Shown here: positions 1-10,147 of the stretch, piece after piece
Layout of the letters: the number at the start of each line of letters is the position of its first letter
Numbering within the stretch: the first letter of the stretch is position 1
Assembly (NCBI GenBank): GCA_019637315.1
Contig: JAHBVU010000001.1
Location: 248,001 to 312,000 of the forward strand
DNA: 64,000 nt
Reading direction: 5' to 3'
From: Gemmatimonadales bacterium
Lineage (GTDB): Bacteria > Gemmatimonadota > Gemmatimonadetes > Gemmatimonadales > GWC2-71-9
Program-made: the position numbers and the translations under genes
The notes under the pieces: generated by a model
Told to the model about the DNA's origin: nothing
The model's database searches: none
Seen by the model: the letters and a program-made list of their open reading frames with translations, nothing else

Positions 1-769
1 TCGGGCCGATCCTGGTGCCGATCCGCTCGATATAGGGGGTGCGGATGACCGCGACCGGGACTCCGCTCAGTCGCTCGGTGTGAACGATGTCGTCTTCCCG
101 GGCGGCGACGATCGCTGCCTTGTAGGCATCGCTTGCCGTGCACTCGGGCGTCGCAATCAGGCGCGTGCCGAGCTGGACGCCGGCGTATCCTATCCGGAGC
201 GCGGCGGCGAACTCGGCCCCGGAACCGATGCCCCCGGCGCAGACCACCGGCAACCCGAGATCCTGCAACTCAGCCAGCAGTGCTTCGGGTGAGCGCTCGC
301 CCGAGTGACCCCCGGCCCGCCGGTTGACGGCAATCAAACCGTGCACCCCGCCGTCACGCCCCTTGAGCGCCCACTTTCGCTCGGTCACATCGTGATAGAC
401 GACGCCGCCGAACGGGGTCACCGCATCGACCACCCAGCGCGGATTGCCGAGCGACGTGACGAAGAACCGGATGCCTTCTTCCAGGGCGACGTTGACCCAG
501 GTCACCATCCGCTGATGATAGGCCCGGGACGACGCCTCGATCAGCGCGTTCAGACCAAACGGCTTCGTCGTGAGCTCACGAATGGTGCGGAGCCCCGCCC
601 GATACTCATGTCGATGAACGTAGGTCAGGGAAATCGGTTGCACGATCCCGATGCCACCGGCCTCGGACACGGCAGCAACCAGTTCGACGTTGCTGCAGGG
701 ATACATGGCGCCGCCTATGATGGGCAGTGCAATCCCGGCATGCTGAGTCAGCGGTGTCTGGAGAGTCAT
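1..769 (-). CDS. Nitronate monooxygenase / FabK-like flavoprotein, 3' end beyond window
   Basis: The reading frame opens at an ATG (767-769) and stays open to base 1, so the C-terminus lies outside the window. The 256 visible residues read as an FMN-dependent TIM barrel of the 2-nitropropane dioxygenase family. An N-terminal PIIGGAM segment is followed by an EAGGIG loop, then the family's AGGHSG segment with the His that acts in nitronate oxidation, then a CAGGIGSGAEFAAAL phosphate-binding stretch and GVQLGTRLIATPE. Such enzymes oxidise alkyl nitronates or reduce enoyl-ACP using FMN, and the two roles cannot be separated here. It lies 66 bases downstream of the TonB receptor on the same strand and may be cotranscribed. 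Family assignment is firm; substrate is not. Confidence 0.85.
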   Translation of the reverse strand, partial: MTLQTPLTQHAGIALPIIGGAMYPCSNVELVAAVSEAGGIGIVQPISLTYVHRHEYRAGLRTIRELTTKPFGLNALIEASSRAYHQRMVTWVNVALEEGIRFFVTSLGNPRWVVDAVTPFGGVVYHDVTERKWALKGRDGGVHGLIAVNRRAGGHSGERSPEALLAELQDLGLPVVCAGGIGSGAEFAAALRIGYAGVQLGTRLIATPECTASDAYKAAIVAAREDDIVHTERLSGVPVAVIRTPYIERIGTRIGP

Positions 770-835
770 GGACCGACGAAAGCTACCGGGGTCGGCCGCC
801 GAAGGGATGGCCCCCCCGGGTCCGCTGCCGCGCGC

Positions 836-3151
836 TCAGTCGTGGTCGGCGGCCCGGCGGAGGGCAATCCGGACGCCGCCGTTGACCGTCCGACCTTCGA
901 GCAGGCTCCAGACGTCGGTCGTCCATCGCCCGCCCTCGCCCCGGCTCGGAAGCACCAGCGGGTGCACCCGGGTTTGCCGTACATCGGCCAGGTTCTCGCC
1001 ATCGACGAAGACGCGAACCGATCCGAACTGCCGCTCGGCGAGCAACCCGACCACGAGATAGGGACGACTCTCGCGGCGATACGGGTTCTGGTCGAGGGCC
1101 TGTCGCCCGGTATAGTACAGTTCCAGGCCAACCCGGCTTTTCCCTTCCTCCTCGACGCTGGTCACCAGCCCGACTGCGTGCCGTGGTGTGAGGGGGGTGG
1201 CTCGGCGGAGGCACCCGTTGCTGCCGGGGCCGCACTCGGTGCTCCGCAGATGGGTATAGGTGGCCGTGATGCGAAGGGCTCGGCCGCCATGGTGGTCCGG
1301 TGTCCCGCCAGCGTGCTCGTCCTCGTCCTCGTCCTCGCCGTCGAGCCGGTGAACCAGTCGGACCAGGACCTCGCTGCCCCACACCCGGGTTGGCTCACTC
1401 GCGTTGACGAGCTGCAGCCGCCGGGCGCCGCCGGGCGCGATACCGGGCGCCTCCTCGACCTGGACGGGGTGGCGCACCTGCGAGGCGAACAAGGTTCCGT
1501 TCAACTCGAACCTGCCCAGCGCGGTGGCGACCGGCCCTCCGATATCCAGAGAGAGATTGCGAGCGCGTTCGGCCACGAGACCGCTGGGCAGGAGCAGTGG
1601 CGTCAGACCGGTGACCTCGGTCGTCTCGGTGAAGGGTGTTGGAGCAAACGCGCCGGTTCCACCCGAGAGCCGAGCGGTCCAGCCGGCCCAGCCAGCATGG
1701 TCGGTCGGTCGGCGGAGCAGCAGCGAGATCCGCGGATTGAGGAAGGTTCCGTACACGCTGTGCTGATCGACCCGACCGCTCGCCGAGAGCGCCGTCCACG
1801 GTGCCGGATCCAGATCGACCTGGGCAAACAGCGCAGGGGCGCTATGGGTGTAATCGAACGTGGGAAGACTGCTGGCGCGGTAGGCGTCGCGTTGGAAGGC
1901 TGCTCCAGCGACATAGGTGACCGGCCCTCGCGGGACCGCGACCGCTGCCTCCGCAAAGACGGTGCGATGCCGGTCGTCTTCCCCGATCGTTCCGAAGCGA
2001 TGGGCGTGTCGCTGCTCCATCGCCGATCCACGGACCGACACGATGGCGCCTTCCAGGATGCCGTCCGTCACGATCCATCGGGCCAGGCCGCCGAGATCAA
2101 ACCGATAGGTCCGTAGCGACTCCAGAAAGGCTTGTCCGTCAGGGGCAGTGCGCCCCGGCAGGGTGCCGCCCTCTCGCTGCTCGGCAGTCAGTCCCGCCGT
2201 CACGAACGCCGTCCGCCCTCGGCCATCGGCGTAGTAGAAGCGAGGCCGGACTACGGCACGTCGGTAGCCGGGCATATCCGTCCAGCCGTCGCCGTCGAGG
2301 TCGTTGCGCACCTGTCCGTGCCCGCCCGCAAGCAGCGAGTAGCCCCATTGTGACGAGAGCGGCGCGGTCCCATAGAACACCGCGTCCGAGCCCTCGCGGG
2401 AGGTGCCGTTGAGGATCACGGTTGCCTCCGGGTCGGAACCGGGACGGCGCGACACCAGGTTCACCACGCCGCCCAGCGCTGCGCTGCCGTAGAGGGCGGA
2501 GGCCGAGCCTTTGATGATCTCGACGCGACCCAGGTCGACGGGCGGGATCTGCAGCAGACCGAGCCCGCCCGCCTGGCCGCCATACAGAGGCAGCCCGTCG
2601 GCCAGCAGCAGCGAGTAGCGTCCCGCCAACCCCTGAATCCGGACGTTGGCTCCGCCTAACGATGGTGAGGTGGTTTGCACCCGAAGCCCGGCGGTCTCAT
2701 TCAGCATCATCGCGATATCGCCCGGCGTCATCGCGATCTTCTCGCCGATCTCTTCACCGTCGATAACCTCGACCCGAAGCGGGGTGTCCTCGACTCGCCG
2801 CTCGCTGCGCGTGGCGCTTACCACGATCTCCTCGAGCTGGGCCTCGAGTGCCTCGAGCCGGATGGTGAGCGTGGTGTCCTGACCGGGCCGCAATACGACG
2901 TGCGAGCTGTCCGCCCGGTAGCCGATTCGGGAGACGATCACCGTATGGCGCCCGGCCATCAGTCTGAGCAGCGCCAGACCGTCGTGATCGGTCTGGCGGA
3001 CCAGGCGACCGCTCCTGACCAGGGCGGCCTCGACCGGGTTTCCATCGTGCTCGACCTGGATCCGCGCGGTTGCCAGTGAGTCACCAGCCTGTCCGGACAA
3101 CAGCGCTGGCATCGCCGCAGCGAGCACCAGAGCGAGTCGGGCAGCGATCAC
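836..3151 (-). CDS. TonB-dependent outer-membrane receptor
   Basis: A 771-residue protein with a cleavable signal peptide (about 1-22, hydrophobic LALVLAAAMPALLSG). A carboxypeptidase-regulatory-like beta domain follows (about 25-100). The plug (about 115-230) includes a VVSATRSERRVEDTP TonB-box-like segment and the typical ADGLPLYGG and GSASALYGSAALGGVVN signatures. The rest is a 22-strand-type barrel. It imports a scarce ligand across the outer membrane using TonB/ExbBD energy. An unusual acidic and His-rich stretch around residues 600-622 (DGEDEDEDEH then DHHGG) falls in an extracellular-loop position and could bind a metal. It overlaps the upstream hotdog gene by four bases, so the two are translationally coupled. 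Substrate is unknown. Confidence 0.93.
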   Translation of the reverse strand: MIAARLALVLAAAMPALLSGQAGDSLATARIQVEHDGNPVEAALVRSGRLVRQTDHDGLALLRLMAGRHTVIVSRIGYRADSSHVVLRPGQDTTLTIRLEALEAQLEEIVVSATRSERRVEDTPLRVEVIDGEEIGEKIAMTPGDIAMMLNETAGLRVQTTSPSLGGANVRIQGLAGRYSLLLADGLPLYGGQAGGLGLLQIPPVDLGRVEIIKGSASALYGSAALGGVVNLVSRRPGSDPEATVILNGTSREGSDAVFYGTAPLSSQWGYSLLAGGHGQVRNDLDGDGWTDMPGYRRAVVRPRFYYADGRGRTAFVTAGLTAEQREGGTLPGRTAPDGQAFLESLRTYRFDLGGLARWIVTDGILEGAIVSVRGSAMEQRHAHRFGTIGEDDRHRTVFAEAAVAVPRGPVTYVAGAAFQRDAYRASSLPTFDYTHSAPALFAQVDLDPAPWTALSASGRVDQHSVYGTFLNPRISLLLRRPTDHAGWAGWTARLSGGTGAFAPTPFTETTEVTGLTPLLLPSGLVAERARNLSLDIGGPVATALGRFELNGTLFASQVRHPVQVEEAPGIAPGGARRLQLVNASEPTRVWGSEVLVRLVHRLDGEDEDEDEHAGGTPDHHGGRALRITATYTHLRSTECGPGSNGCLRRATPLTPRHAVGLVTSVEEEGKSRVGLELYYTGRQALDQNPYRRESRPYLVVGLLAERQFGSVRVFVDGENLADVRQTRVHPLVLPSRGEGGRWTTDVWSLLEGRTVNGGVRIALRRAADHD

Positions 3152-3624
3152 GATCGTCGCTTCGACAAGCGCCAGACCGTGTGGACCCGGCAGACCTCTG
3201 TGCCACTGGCGTCGGTGATCGACGTTTCGACGCGGAAATCGACTGGCTCCGTACTAACCGCCGGGACAGTCACCCGCGCCTCGGCTACGAGCGCACCGCG
3301 GGCCTTCTTGAGATAGACCGCCCCGATCTCCGTGACGATTCCGCGGATCGAGTCCGGCAGCGCCATCGTCATCGCCAGCCCGCTCGTCATCTCGCCGAGG
3401 TTGACGAGTGCGACGGCGTGAATCGAATCGAGATGATTGCGGACGCGCCGCCGGTCCCGGAGCGTGACCCGGCAGTAGCCTGGTTCCAGGGTCCGGATCG
3501 TTGCGCCGACCGACCCCGAGTAGGGCACGAACCGCCCGAAGATGCGGCTGAACAGCCACGGTCCGCCGGGCAGCGGAGCAAGCCGCCGCCAGAGGTTGCC
3601 GAGAGTGCCTGAAATGGAGGACAT
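3148..3624 (-). CDS. DUF4442-type hotdog-fold protein (putative thioesterase)
   Basis: From an ATG at 3624 the protein is 158 residues; an in-frame GTG at 3660 would add 12 residues. Neither start has a clear ribosome-binding site. The sequence shows a single hotdog domain: a helix with SIHAVALVNLGEMTSGLAM resembles the central hotdog helix, followed by beta strands carrying VYLKKARGALVAEARV. DUF4442 proteins are predicted acyl-CoA or acyl-ACP thioesterases. The stop codon overlaps the TonB receptor start (ATGA), so it heads that operon. Divergent from the thiC riboswitch leader. The fold is well supported; the substrate is unknown. Confidence 0.75.
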   Translation of the reverse strand: MSSISGTLGNLWRRLAPLPGGPWLFSRIFGRFVPYSGSVGATIRTLEPGYCRVTLRDRRRVRNHLDSIHAVALVNLGEMTSGLAMTMALPDSIRGIVTEIGAVYLKKARGALVAEARVTVPAVSTEPVDFRVETSITDASGTEVCRVHTVWRLSKRRS

Positions 3625-3708
3625 GGCGAAAGATAGGCCGGTACCGCGGAGCCGCGTCACCCGTTGTCTGGGTTTTCACACGAGGCGACGCTATCCTTCA
3701 GGTGATCC

Positions 3709-5513
<1,805 letters not shown>

Positions 5514-5561
5514 CCGGCCGCCGCACTTGAGGCGCGGCCGAGGGGGACTAGTTTCCGGTCA

Positions 5562-7868
5562 ATGGATGCTCTCCTCGCCCCCGCTGGCATCCGCCTCATC
5601 GGCGTGCTCGTTCAGACCGTCGCCGTCGTCCTCGTCGGCGTGCTGCTCATGGGGTTGCAGCGGAGAGTCGGGGGTCGGGCCTATCTGCTCTGGTGGCGCC
5701 GAGCGCTGGTTTCGTTGTGGATCGCCCTCGTGGCCATGGGCCTCCGGTACGGCTTGGAGTTTGGCGTGTCGGAGGGCCGTGATTCCCTGTTTGCCGCGGT
5801 CGGCTTCTTGCTGACGGCCGTTCATCACGTTGCCAAGTTGCTGTTCGTCGGGTGGGTCATGGTCGGTGTATTCGTCCTGGCCCGCGAAAGTTCCGCAACC
5901 CGGCTCGAACGGTTCGCGATTCCAACGGTTGCGGCCGCGGTCGGTGTTACCGTGGCCGCCCTCAGCAGTCACTTCCAGCCCTTTGTGGCGGCGCAGGCAA
6001 TCGTGGCAGTTCCGCTGGCGGGACTTGCCATCTGGCGCTTGCTCGGTATCAAGGAGTCGCAGCGCGGGCTCGGGGCCAGCACGCTCTTGCTCGCACTTGC
6101 GTTCATGGCTTTCTCCTACAGCATCTACTGGGCTGGCGTTCTGGCGGCGGACAGTTCCGCAGTCGGGATGGGGGGGTGGCTCGGCGTGACCCTTTCCTAC
6201 AGCGCTTTTGTCGATGCTGCGCAGGTGGCGACGCTTGGGGTCGGTATGTCATTGACTCTGGCTGAGGACGGCCATCGCCAAGAGAAAGCCCTGGAGCAGG
6301 AGCGTATTTCGGATGCCACGTCGGAGCAGGAACGGATCACCGAGGTTCTGCGGGCGGCGCATGATGGGATCGTCACCCTGAGGGCTGATCAAACGATCGA
6401 CCTGATGAACCGTGCTGCCGAGTCGATTCTCGGGGTTGACGCAACCCGAGTTCGTGGCCAGCCGTTCGATCAGTTTCTGAAGGCGGAGGCGGACCGGCCT
6501 TCGCTCTGGCAGCAGATGGCGGTTCGGACCCGTCGGTCCGAGGCGAACCCCGATGTGGCGGTGCGGCACGAGTGCGTGGGCTGGCGCGCCAACGGCGAGG
6601 AGTTTCCGCTCGAGGTGGCCGCCTCCACCTTCGGCGAGGGCCCCGCCCGCGGCTGGGTGCTGGTGCTGCGCGACCTGACCGAGCAGATCCGGGCCCGACA
6701 CGAGTATCACCGGATGCAGGACGAACTGGCCCAAGCCGCCCGTCTCGAGGCGGTGGGGCGGATGGTGTCCGGCGTGGCTCACGAGCTCAACAATCCGCTG
6801 ACGGCAATCATTGCGTTCTCGCAGGACCTCATGGCGACGGCCGTCTCGGAGGAGGACCGGGAGGCCGTCACGACCATCAATCAGCAGGCCGAGCGGTGTC
6901 GGGTCATCGTGAGCGACCTGCTCGTCTTCGCGCGCAGCAGGCGGGAAGAGCGCCGGCGGATCTATCCCGCTGACCTGGTGGGTCGCGTGACCCGGGTCTT
7001 CGATCGAGAGGCAACGGCTCGGCAGATTGAACTCGATGTCGCGATTGCCCCGGACCTGCCCTCGATCGAGGTGGACGTGACCGGGATCGAACAGGTGCTG
7101 ACGAATCTGCTGACCAATGCGTTGCAGGTCTCACCCGCCGGCGATACTGTCGGCCTCGGGGTGTTTGCCCGCGACAGCCGCGTGGTCTTTCAGGTGGACG
7201 ATGCCGGACCAGGAATCGATCCGGAGATCATGCCGCGCCTCTTCGAGCCGTTCTTCACGACAAAACCCGAGGGTCACGGAACCGGGCTGGGTCTTTCCGT
7301 GTCGCACGCGATCGTCGACCAGCACGGCGGAACCATCACCGCCGAGAACCGGTTGACGGGCGGCGCTCGCTTCTCGGTCGAGCTTCCGATCGTCGACCGC
7401 CGGATGCCGCCGCTGCTGCTGACTGCGCAGGAAACCGAGATCCAGCATGCACTGGCTGCCGAGCAGCCGGGTCGGGTGCTGATCGTCGACGACGAGGCCT
7501 CGATTCGGAGCGCCATGCGACGCGCCTTCGAACGACGGGGCTGGCTGGTGGATGACGCCGCCGACGGAGCGGAGGCCTGGCTTCGGATCGAGGTCGGCGG
7601 GCGCGCAGTCGAGTACGATGCGATCGTGACCGACCTTCGGATGCCGGGTGTCTCGGGGATGGACCTGTACGACAAGCTCCGCCTCGTTTATCCGGAGCTT
7701 GCTGCGCGGACGATCGTCATCACGGGGGATACCACGTCGTCAGGGGTGGTTGAGTTTCTCGAGCGCCTCGAAGCACCGGTCTTGCAGAAGCCGTTCGACC
7801 TTCGTCGACTCATCGATCTCGTCGGGAGGGGCCGGCAGGAACGCCGGCGCGAATCGGACCTCGACTGA
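5562..7868 (+). CDS. Membrane hybrid histidine kinase (PAS, HisKA, HATPase, receiver)
   Basis: A 768-residue sensor kinase. The N-terminal 225 residues form several membrane helices. A PAS domain follows (about 260-375), with a short coiled linker before and after it. The HisKA domain carries VSGVAHELNNPLTAI with the phospho-acceptor His at about residue 407. The HATPase domain has DDAGPGID, then FFTTKPEGHGTGLGLSVSHAIV. The C-terminal receiver domain (about 645-760) has RVLIVDDEAS and VTDLRMPG, with the phospho-acceptor Asp at about 691. There is no dedicated output regulator nearby, so phosphate presumably passes from the fused receiver to a distant partner. The signal it senses is unknown. 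Confidence 0.93.
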   Translation: MDALLAPAGIRLIGVLVQTVAVVLVGVLLMGLQRRVGGRAYLLWWRRALVSLWIALVAMGLRYGLEFGVSEGRDSLFAAVGFLLTAVHHVAKLLFVGWVMVGVFVLARESSATRLERFAIPTVAAAVGVTVAALSSHFQPFVAAQAIVAVPLAGLAIWRLLGIKESQRGLGASTLLLALAFMAFSYSIYWAGVLAADSSAVGMGGWLGVTLSYSAFVDAAQVATLGVGMSLTLAEDGHRQEKALEQERISDATSEQERITEVLRAAHDGIVTLRADQTIDLMNRAAESILGVDATRVRGQPFDQFLKAEADRPSLWQQMAVRTRRSEANPDVAVRHECVGWRANGEEFPLEVAASTFGEGPARGWVLVLRDLTEQIRARHEYHRMQDELAQAARLEAVGRMVSGVAHELNNPLTAIIAFSQDLMATAVSEEDREAVTTINQQAERCRVIVSDLLVFARSRREERRRIYPADLVGRVTRVFDREATARQIELDVAIAPDLPSIEVDVTGIEQVLTNLLTNALQVSPAGDTVGLGVFARDSRVVFQVDDAGPGIDPEIMPRLFEPFFTTKPEGHGTGLGLSVSHAIVDQHGGTITAENRLTGGARFSVELPIVDRRMPPLLLTAQETEIQHALAAEQPGRVLIVDDEASIRSAMRRAFERRGWLVDDAADGAEAWLRIEVGGRAVEYDAIVTDLRMPGVSGMDLYDKLRLVYPELAARTIVITGDTTSSGVVEFLERLEAPVLQKPFDLRRLIDLVGRGRQERRRESDLD

Positions 7869-7905
7869 GGCGCGCTGAGGCGGTTTCGACTAGACTACGG
7901 GCGCA

Positions 7906-8658
7906 ATGACACTGCTGGGTGGTGTGCTCGCTGGGCTGATCGGCGTTGTCCTGGGTATACTCGGGGCAGGCGGCGCCATTCTGACCGTGCCGGTTCTCGT
8001 ATACGTCCTGGGGTACAGCATCAAGGCCGCAGTGCCGATGAGTCTGCTGATTGTCGGTGTCGCCAGCGCCGTTGGCCTGGTGGCTTATCAGCGAGGCCGC
8101 GCCGTCAGCTGGGATGCCGTTGCCGCTTTCGCGCCCTCGGCCATGGTCGGGGCGTTCGGTGGCGGCGTCGCCGCCGCGTTCGTCTCATCGCGGATGCAGT
8201 TGGTTGTGTTCGGGGCCTTGCTCCTCAGTGCGTCGGTGGCCATGCTTGCCTGGCCGGCACCTTCGGCTGTCGAGACCGAGCTGGTCGGGCCGCGGCGATC
8301 ATGGTGGCTGATTGCCGTGCTCGGCGCCGCGGTGGGCTTCCTGACGGGTCTCGTCGGTGTTGGCGGCGGCTTTCTGTACGTGCCGGTGCTGACCTTGATG
8401 GGCGGCCTGGCAATGCGTCGCGCGGTCGGAACCAGCCTCGCCCTCATCGTCGTGAGCTGTACTGTCGGACTCTTGACGCATCTTCGCCACGCGGCGCTCG
8501 ATTTGGGCGCCGCGTCTCTTTTCATGGTTCCCATGGCTCTCGGTGCGCTGATCGGTACGCGCCTGGCGCCATCGATGTCACAGGTGACGCTGCGGCGGGC
8601 CTTCGCGGGAGTGCTCGTGGTCATTGGTGTCACCGTTCTGTTCACTGCCGGCAGGTAG
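7906..8658 (+). CDS. TauE/SafE (TSUP) family anion exporter
   Basis: A 250-residue polytopic membrane protein with two pseudo-symmetric halves of about four helices each. Each half has a Gly-rich entry (GVVLGILGAGGAILTVPVL near the N-terminus, GFLTGLVGVGGGFLYVPVL at about 145-165), the signature of the TSUP family. These proteins move sulfite, sulfoacetate or other small sulfur and organic anions. The next gene begins eight bases downstream and encodes a persulfide dioxygenase/rhodanese-like fusion. That pairing supports export of sulfite or thiosulfate made by that enzyme. Confidence 0.9.
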   Translation: MTLLGGVLAGLIGVVLGILGAGGAILTVPVLVYVLGYSIKAAVPMSLLIVGVASAVGLVAYQRGRAVSWDAVAAFAPSAMVGAFGGGVAAAFVSSRMQLVVFGALLLSASVAMLAWPAPSAVETELVGPRRSWWLIAVLGAAVGFLTGLVGVGGGFLYVPVLTLMGGLAMRRAVGTSLALIVVSCTVGLLTHLRHAALDLGAASLFMVPMALGALIGTRLAPSMSQVTLRRAFAGVLVVIGVTVLFTAGR

Positions 8659-8665
8659 GTATCTC

Positions 8666-10105
8666 ATGTTCTTTCGACGGATTGCCAACGACCATCTCTT
8701 CCAGTCAGGGTACCTGATCGGATGCCAGGCCAACGGGACGGCCCTGGTGGTCGACCCGACGCGTGTCATCGAACCCTATCTGGCGGTTGCGCGCCAGGAG
8801 GGTCTCGAGATCGTCGCGGTTGCGGACACCCACATCCACGCCGATTACGTCTCCGGTATCCGGGAACTGGCAGCCGCCACGGGTGCCCGGATGTACCTCA
8901 CGGGAGCCGGGCCAGCCGACTGGCAGTACGCCTTTCGCGGTGAAAGCAATGTGACCGTGATCGGAGACGGTGACACCATCACGATCGGGAACATCCGGGT
9001 GGTTGCGAAACACACACCCGGCCACACACCCGAGCACCTGAGCTTCCTGGTGACCGACGGCGCGGCGGCCGACGCCCCGATGGGCATCCTCACCGGCGAC
9101 TTCGTCTTCGTCGGCGATGTTGGTCGCCCTGACCTGCTGGAGCGCGCCGCGCATGTGGCCGGAACCGCTGAAGCAGGTGCGCACCAGTTGTTTCAGAGCT
9201 TGCAGTGGTTCAAGACGCTGCCGGATCACCTCCAGGTCTGGCCTGGCCACGGAGCAGGCTCTGCCTGTGGCAAGGGACTGGGAGCGGTACCACAGAGCAC
9301 GGTTGGGTACGAGCGCCGCTATAACTGGGCGCTCGGTACGGATGATGAGGCGCTGTTCGTTCGCCAGGTGCTCGCGGGTCAGCCTGAACCGCCCGGCTAT
9401 TTCGGGCGGATGAAGGTGATCAATCGTGACGGCCCGCCGGTGCTGGGAAGACTGCCCGAGCCACGCATCGTCACGGCTGCTGACCTTGCGAGCGAGGTTG
9501 CGGCCGGAAAGGGCGTGGTCGTGGATACCCGTCCTGCCGCGGTGTACGCCGCCGGACACATCCCGGGGTCGCTCAACCTGCCCCTCAACAAGAGCTTCAC
9601 CTCCTACGCAGGATCGGTGCTGTCCTACGACCGGCCCCTCTATTTCATCCTGGCTGAGGCCGGCCCCGAGTCGGTCCAGGCTCTGGTCGAGTCGCTCGTC
9701 GTCATCGGCTTCGAGCAGCTGGTCGGTGCGGCAGGGACCGCAGCGGTGTCCGAGTGGGCGGCAGAGCAAGGTGCGCTGGCGACGGCTTCACTGCAGGACA
9801 TCCAAAGCCTGCAAGGGGAGCAGAGTGGTGAGTCAGTGGTTCTCGATGTTCGGAATCGCCCGGAATGGGACGCGGGGCACCTCCCCGGTGCCCGCCTGAT
9901 CCCCCTCCCCGAGTTGACGGCGCGACTGGGCGAGTTGCCGAAGGATGTGCCGATTCGGGTACACTGCCAGTCGGGCGCCCGGTCGGCGGTGGCCGCCAGC
10001 GTGCTGCGTGCCAGCGGTTTTGCCGATGTCACGGATCTGAGCGGCGGCTTTCTGGCGTGGATGGCCCGCGGAGGAGCGGTCGAACGCGGTCGAGGCAACG
10101 CCTAG
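8666..10105 (+). CDS. MBL-fold persulfide dioxygenase-like protein fused to two rhodanese domains
   Basis: The ATG at 8666 was chosen over an earlier GTG inside the exporter gene because GGCAGGTAGG precedes it. The product is 479 residues. The metallo-beta-lactamase domain has THIHADYVSG (55-64), HTPGHTPEH, TGDFVFVGDVGRPDL and VWPGHGAGSACG, as in ETHE1-type sulfur dioxygenases, which oxidise glutathione persulfide to sulfite. Rhodanese domain 1 (about 270-360) has VVDTRPAAVYAAGHIPGS, but its active-loop position reads ILAEAGPES and has no Cys. Rhodanese domain 2 (about 375-470) keeps VHCQSGARS with the sulfur-accepting Cys. Domain 1 is probably structural. It is cotranscribed with the TSUP exporter. 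Confidence 0.92.
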   Translation: MFFRRIANDHLFQSGYLIGCQANGTALVVDPTRVIEPYLAVARQEGLEIVAVADTHIHADYVSGIRELAAATGARMYLTGAGPADWQYAFRGESNVTVIGDGDTITIGNIRVVAKHTPGHTPEHLSFLVTDGAAADAPMGILTGDFVFVGDVGRPDLLERAAHVAGTAEAGAHQLFQSLQWFKTLPDHLQVWPGHGAGSACGKGLGAVPQSTVGYERRYNWALGTDDEALFVRQVLAGQPEPPGYFGRMKVINRDGPPVLGRLPEPRIVTAADLASEVAAGKGVVVDTRPAAVYAAGHIPGSLNLPLNKSFTSYAGSVLSYDRPLYFILAEAGPESVQALVESLVVIGFEQLVGAAGTAAVSEWAAEQGALATASLQDIQSLQGEQSGESVVLDVRNRPEWDAGHLPGARLIPLPELTARLGELPKDVPIRVHCQSGARSAVAASVLRASGFADVTDLSGGFLAWMARGGAVERGRGNA

Positions 10106-10147
10106 CCATCCGAATAGCAGGCGGCGGGCGGTAGCTCGGCGCGCTGC

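Noticed and set aside
305-2116. 603-codon plus-strand open frame
   Set aside because: It runs antisense to the nitronate monooxygenase and TonB receptor, both with clear motifs. The product has no recognisable domain and is an artefact of high GC.
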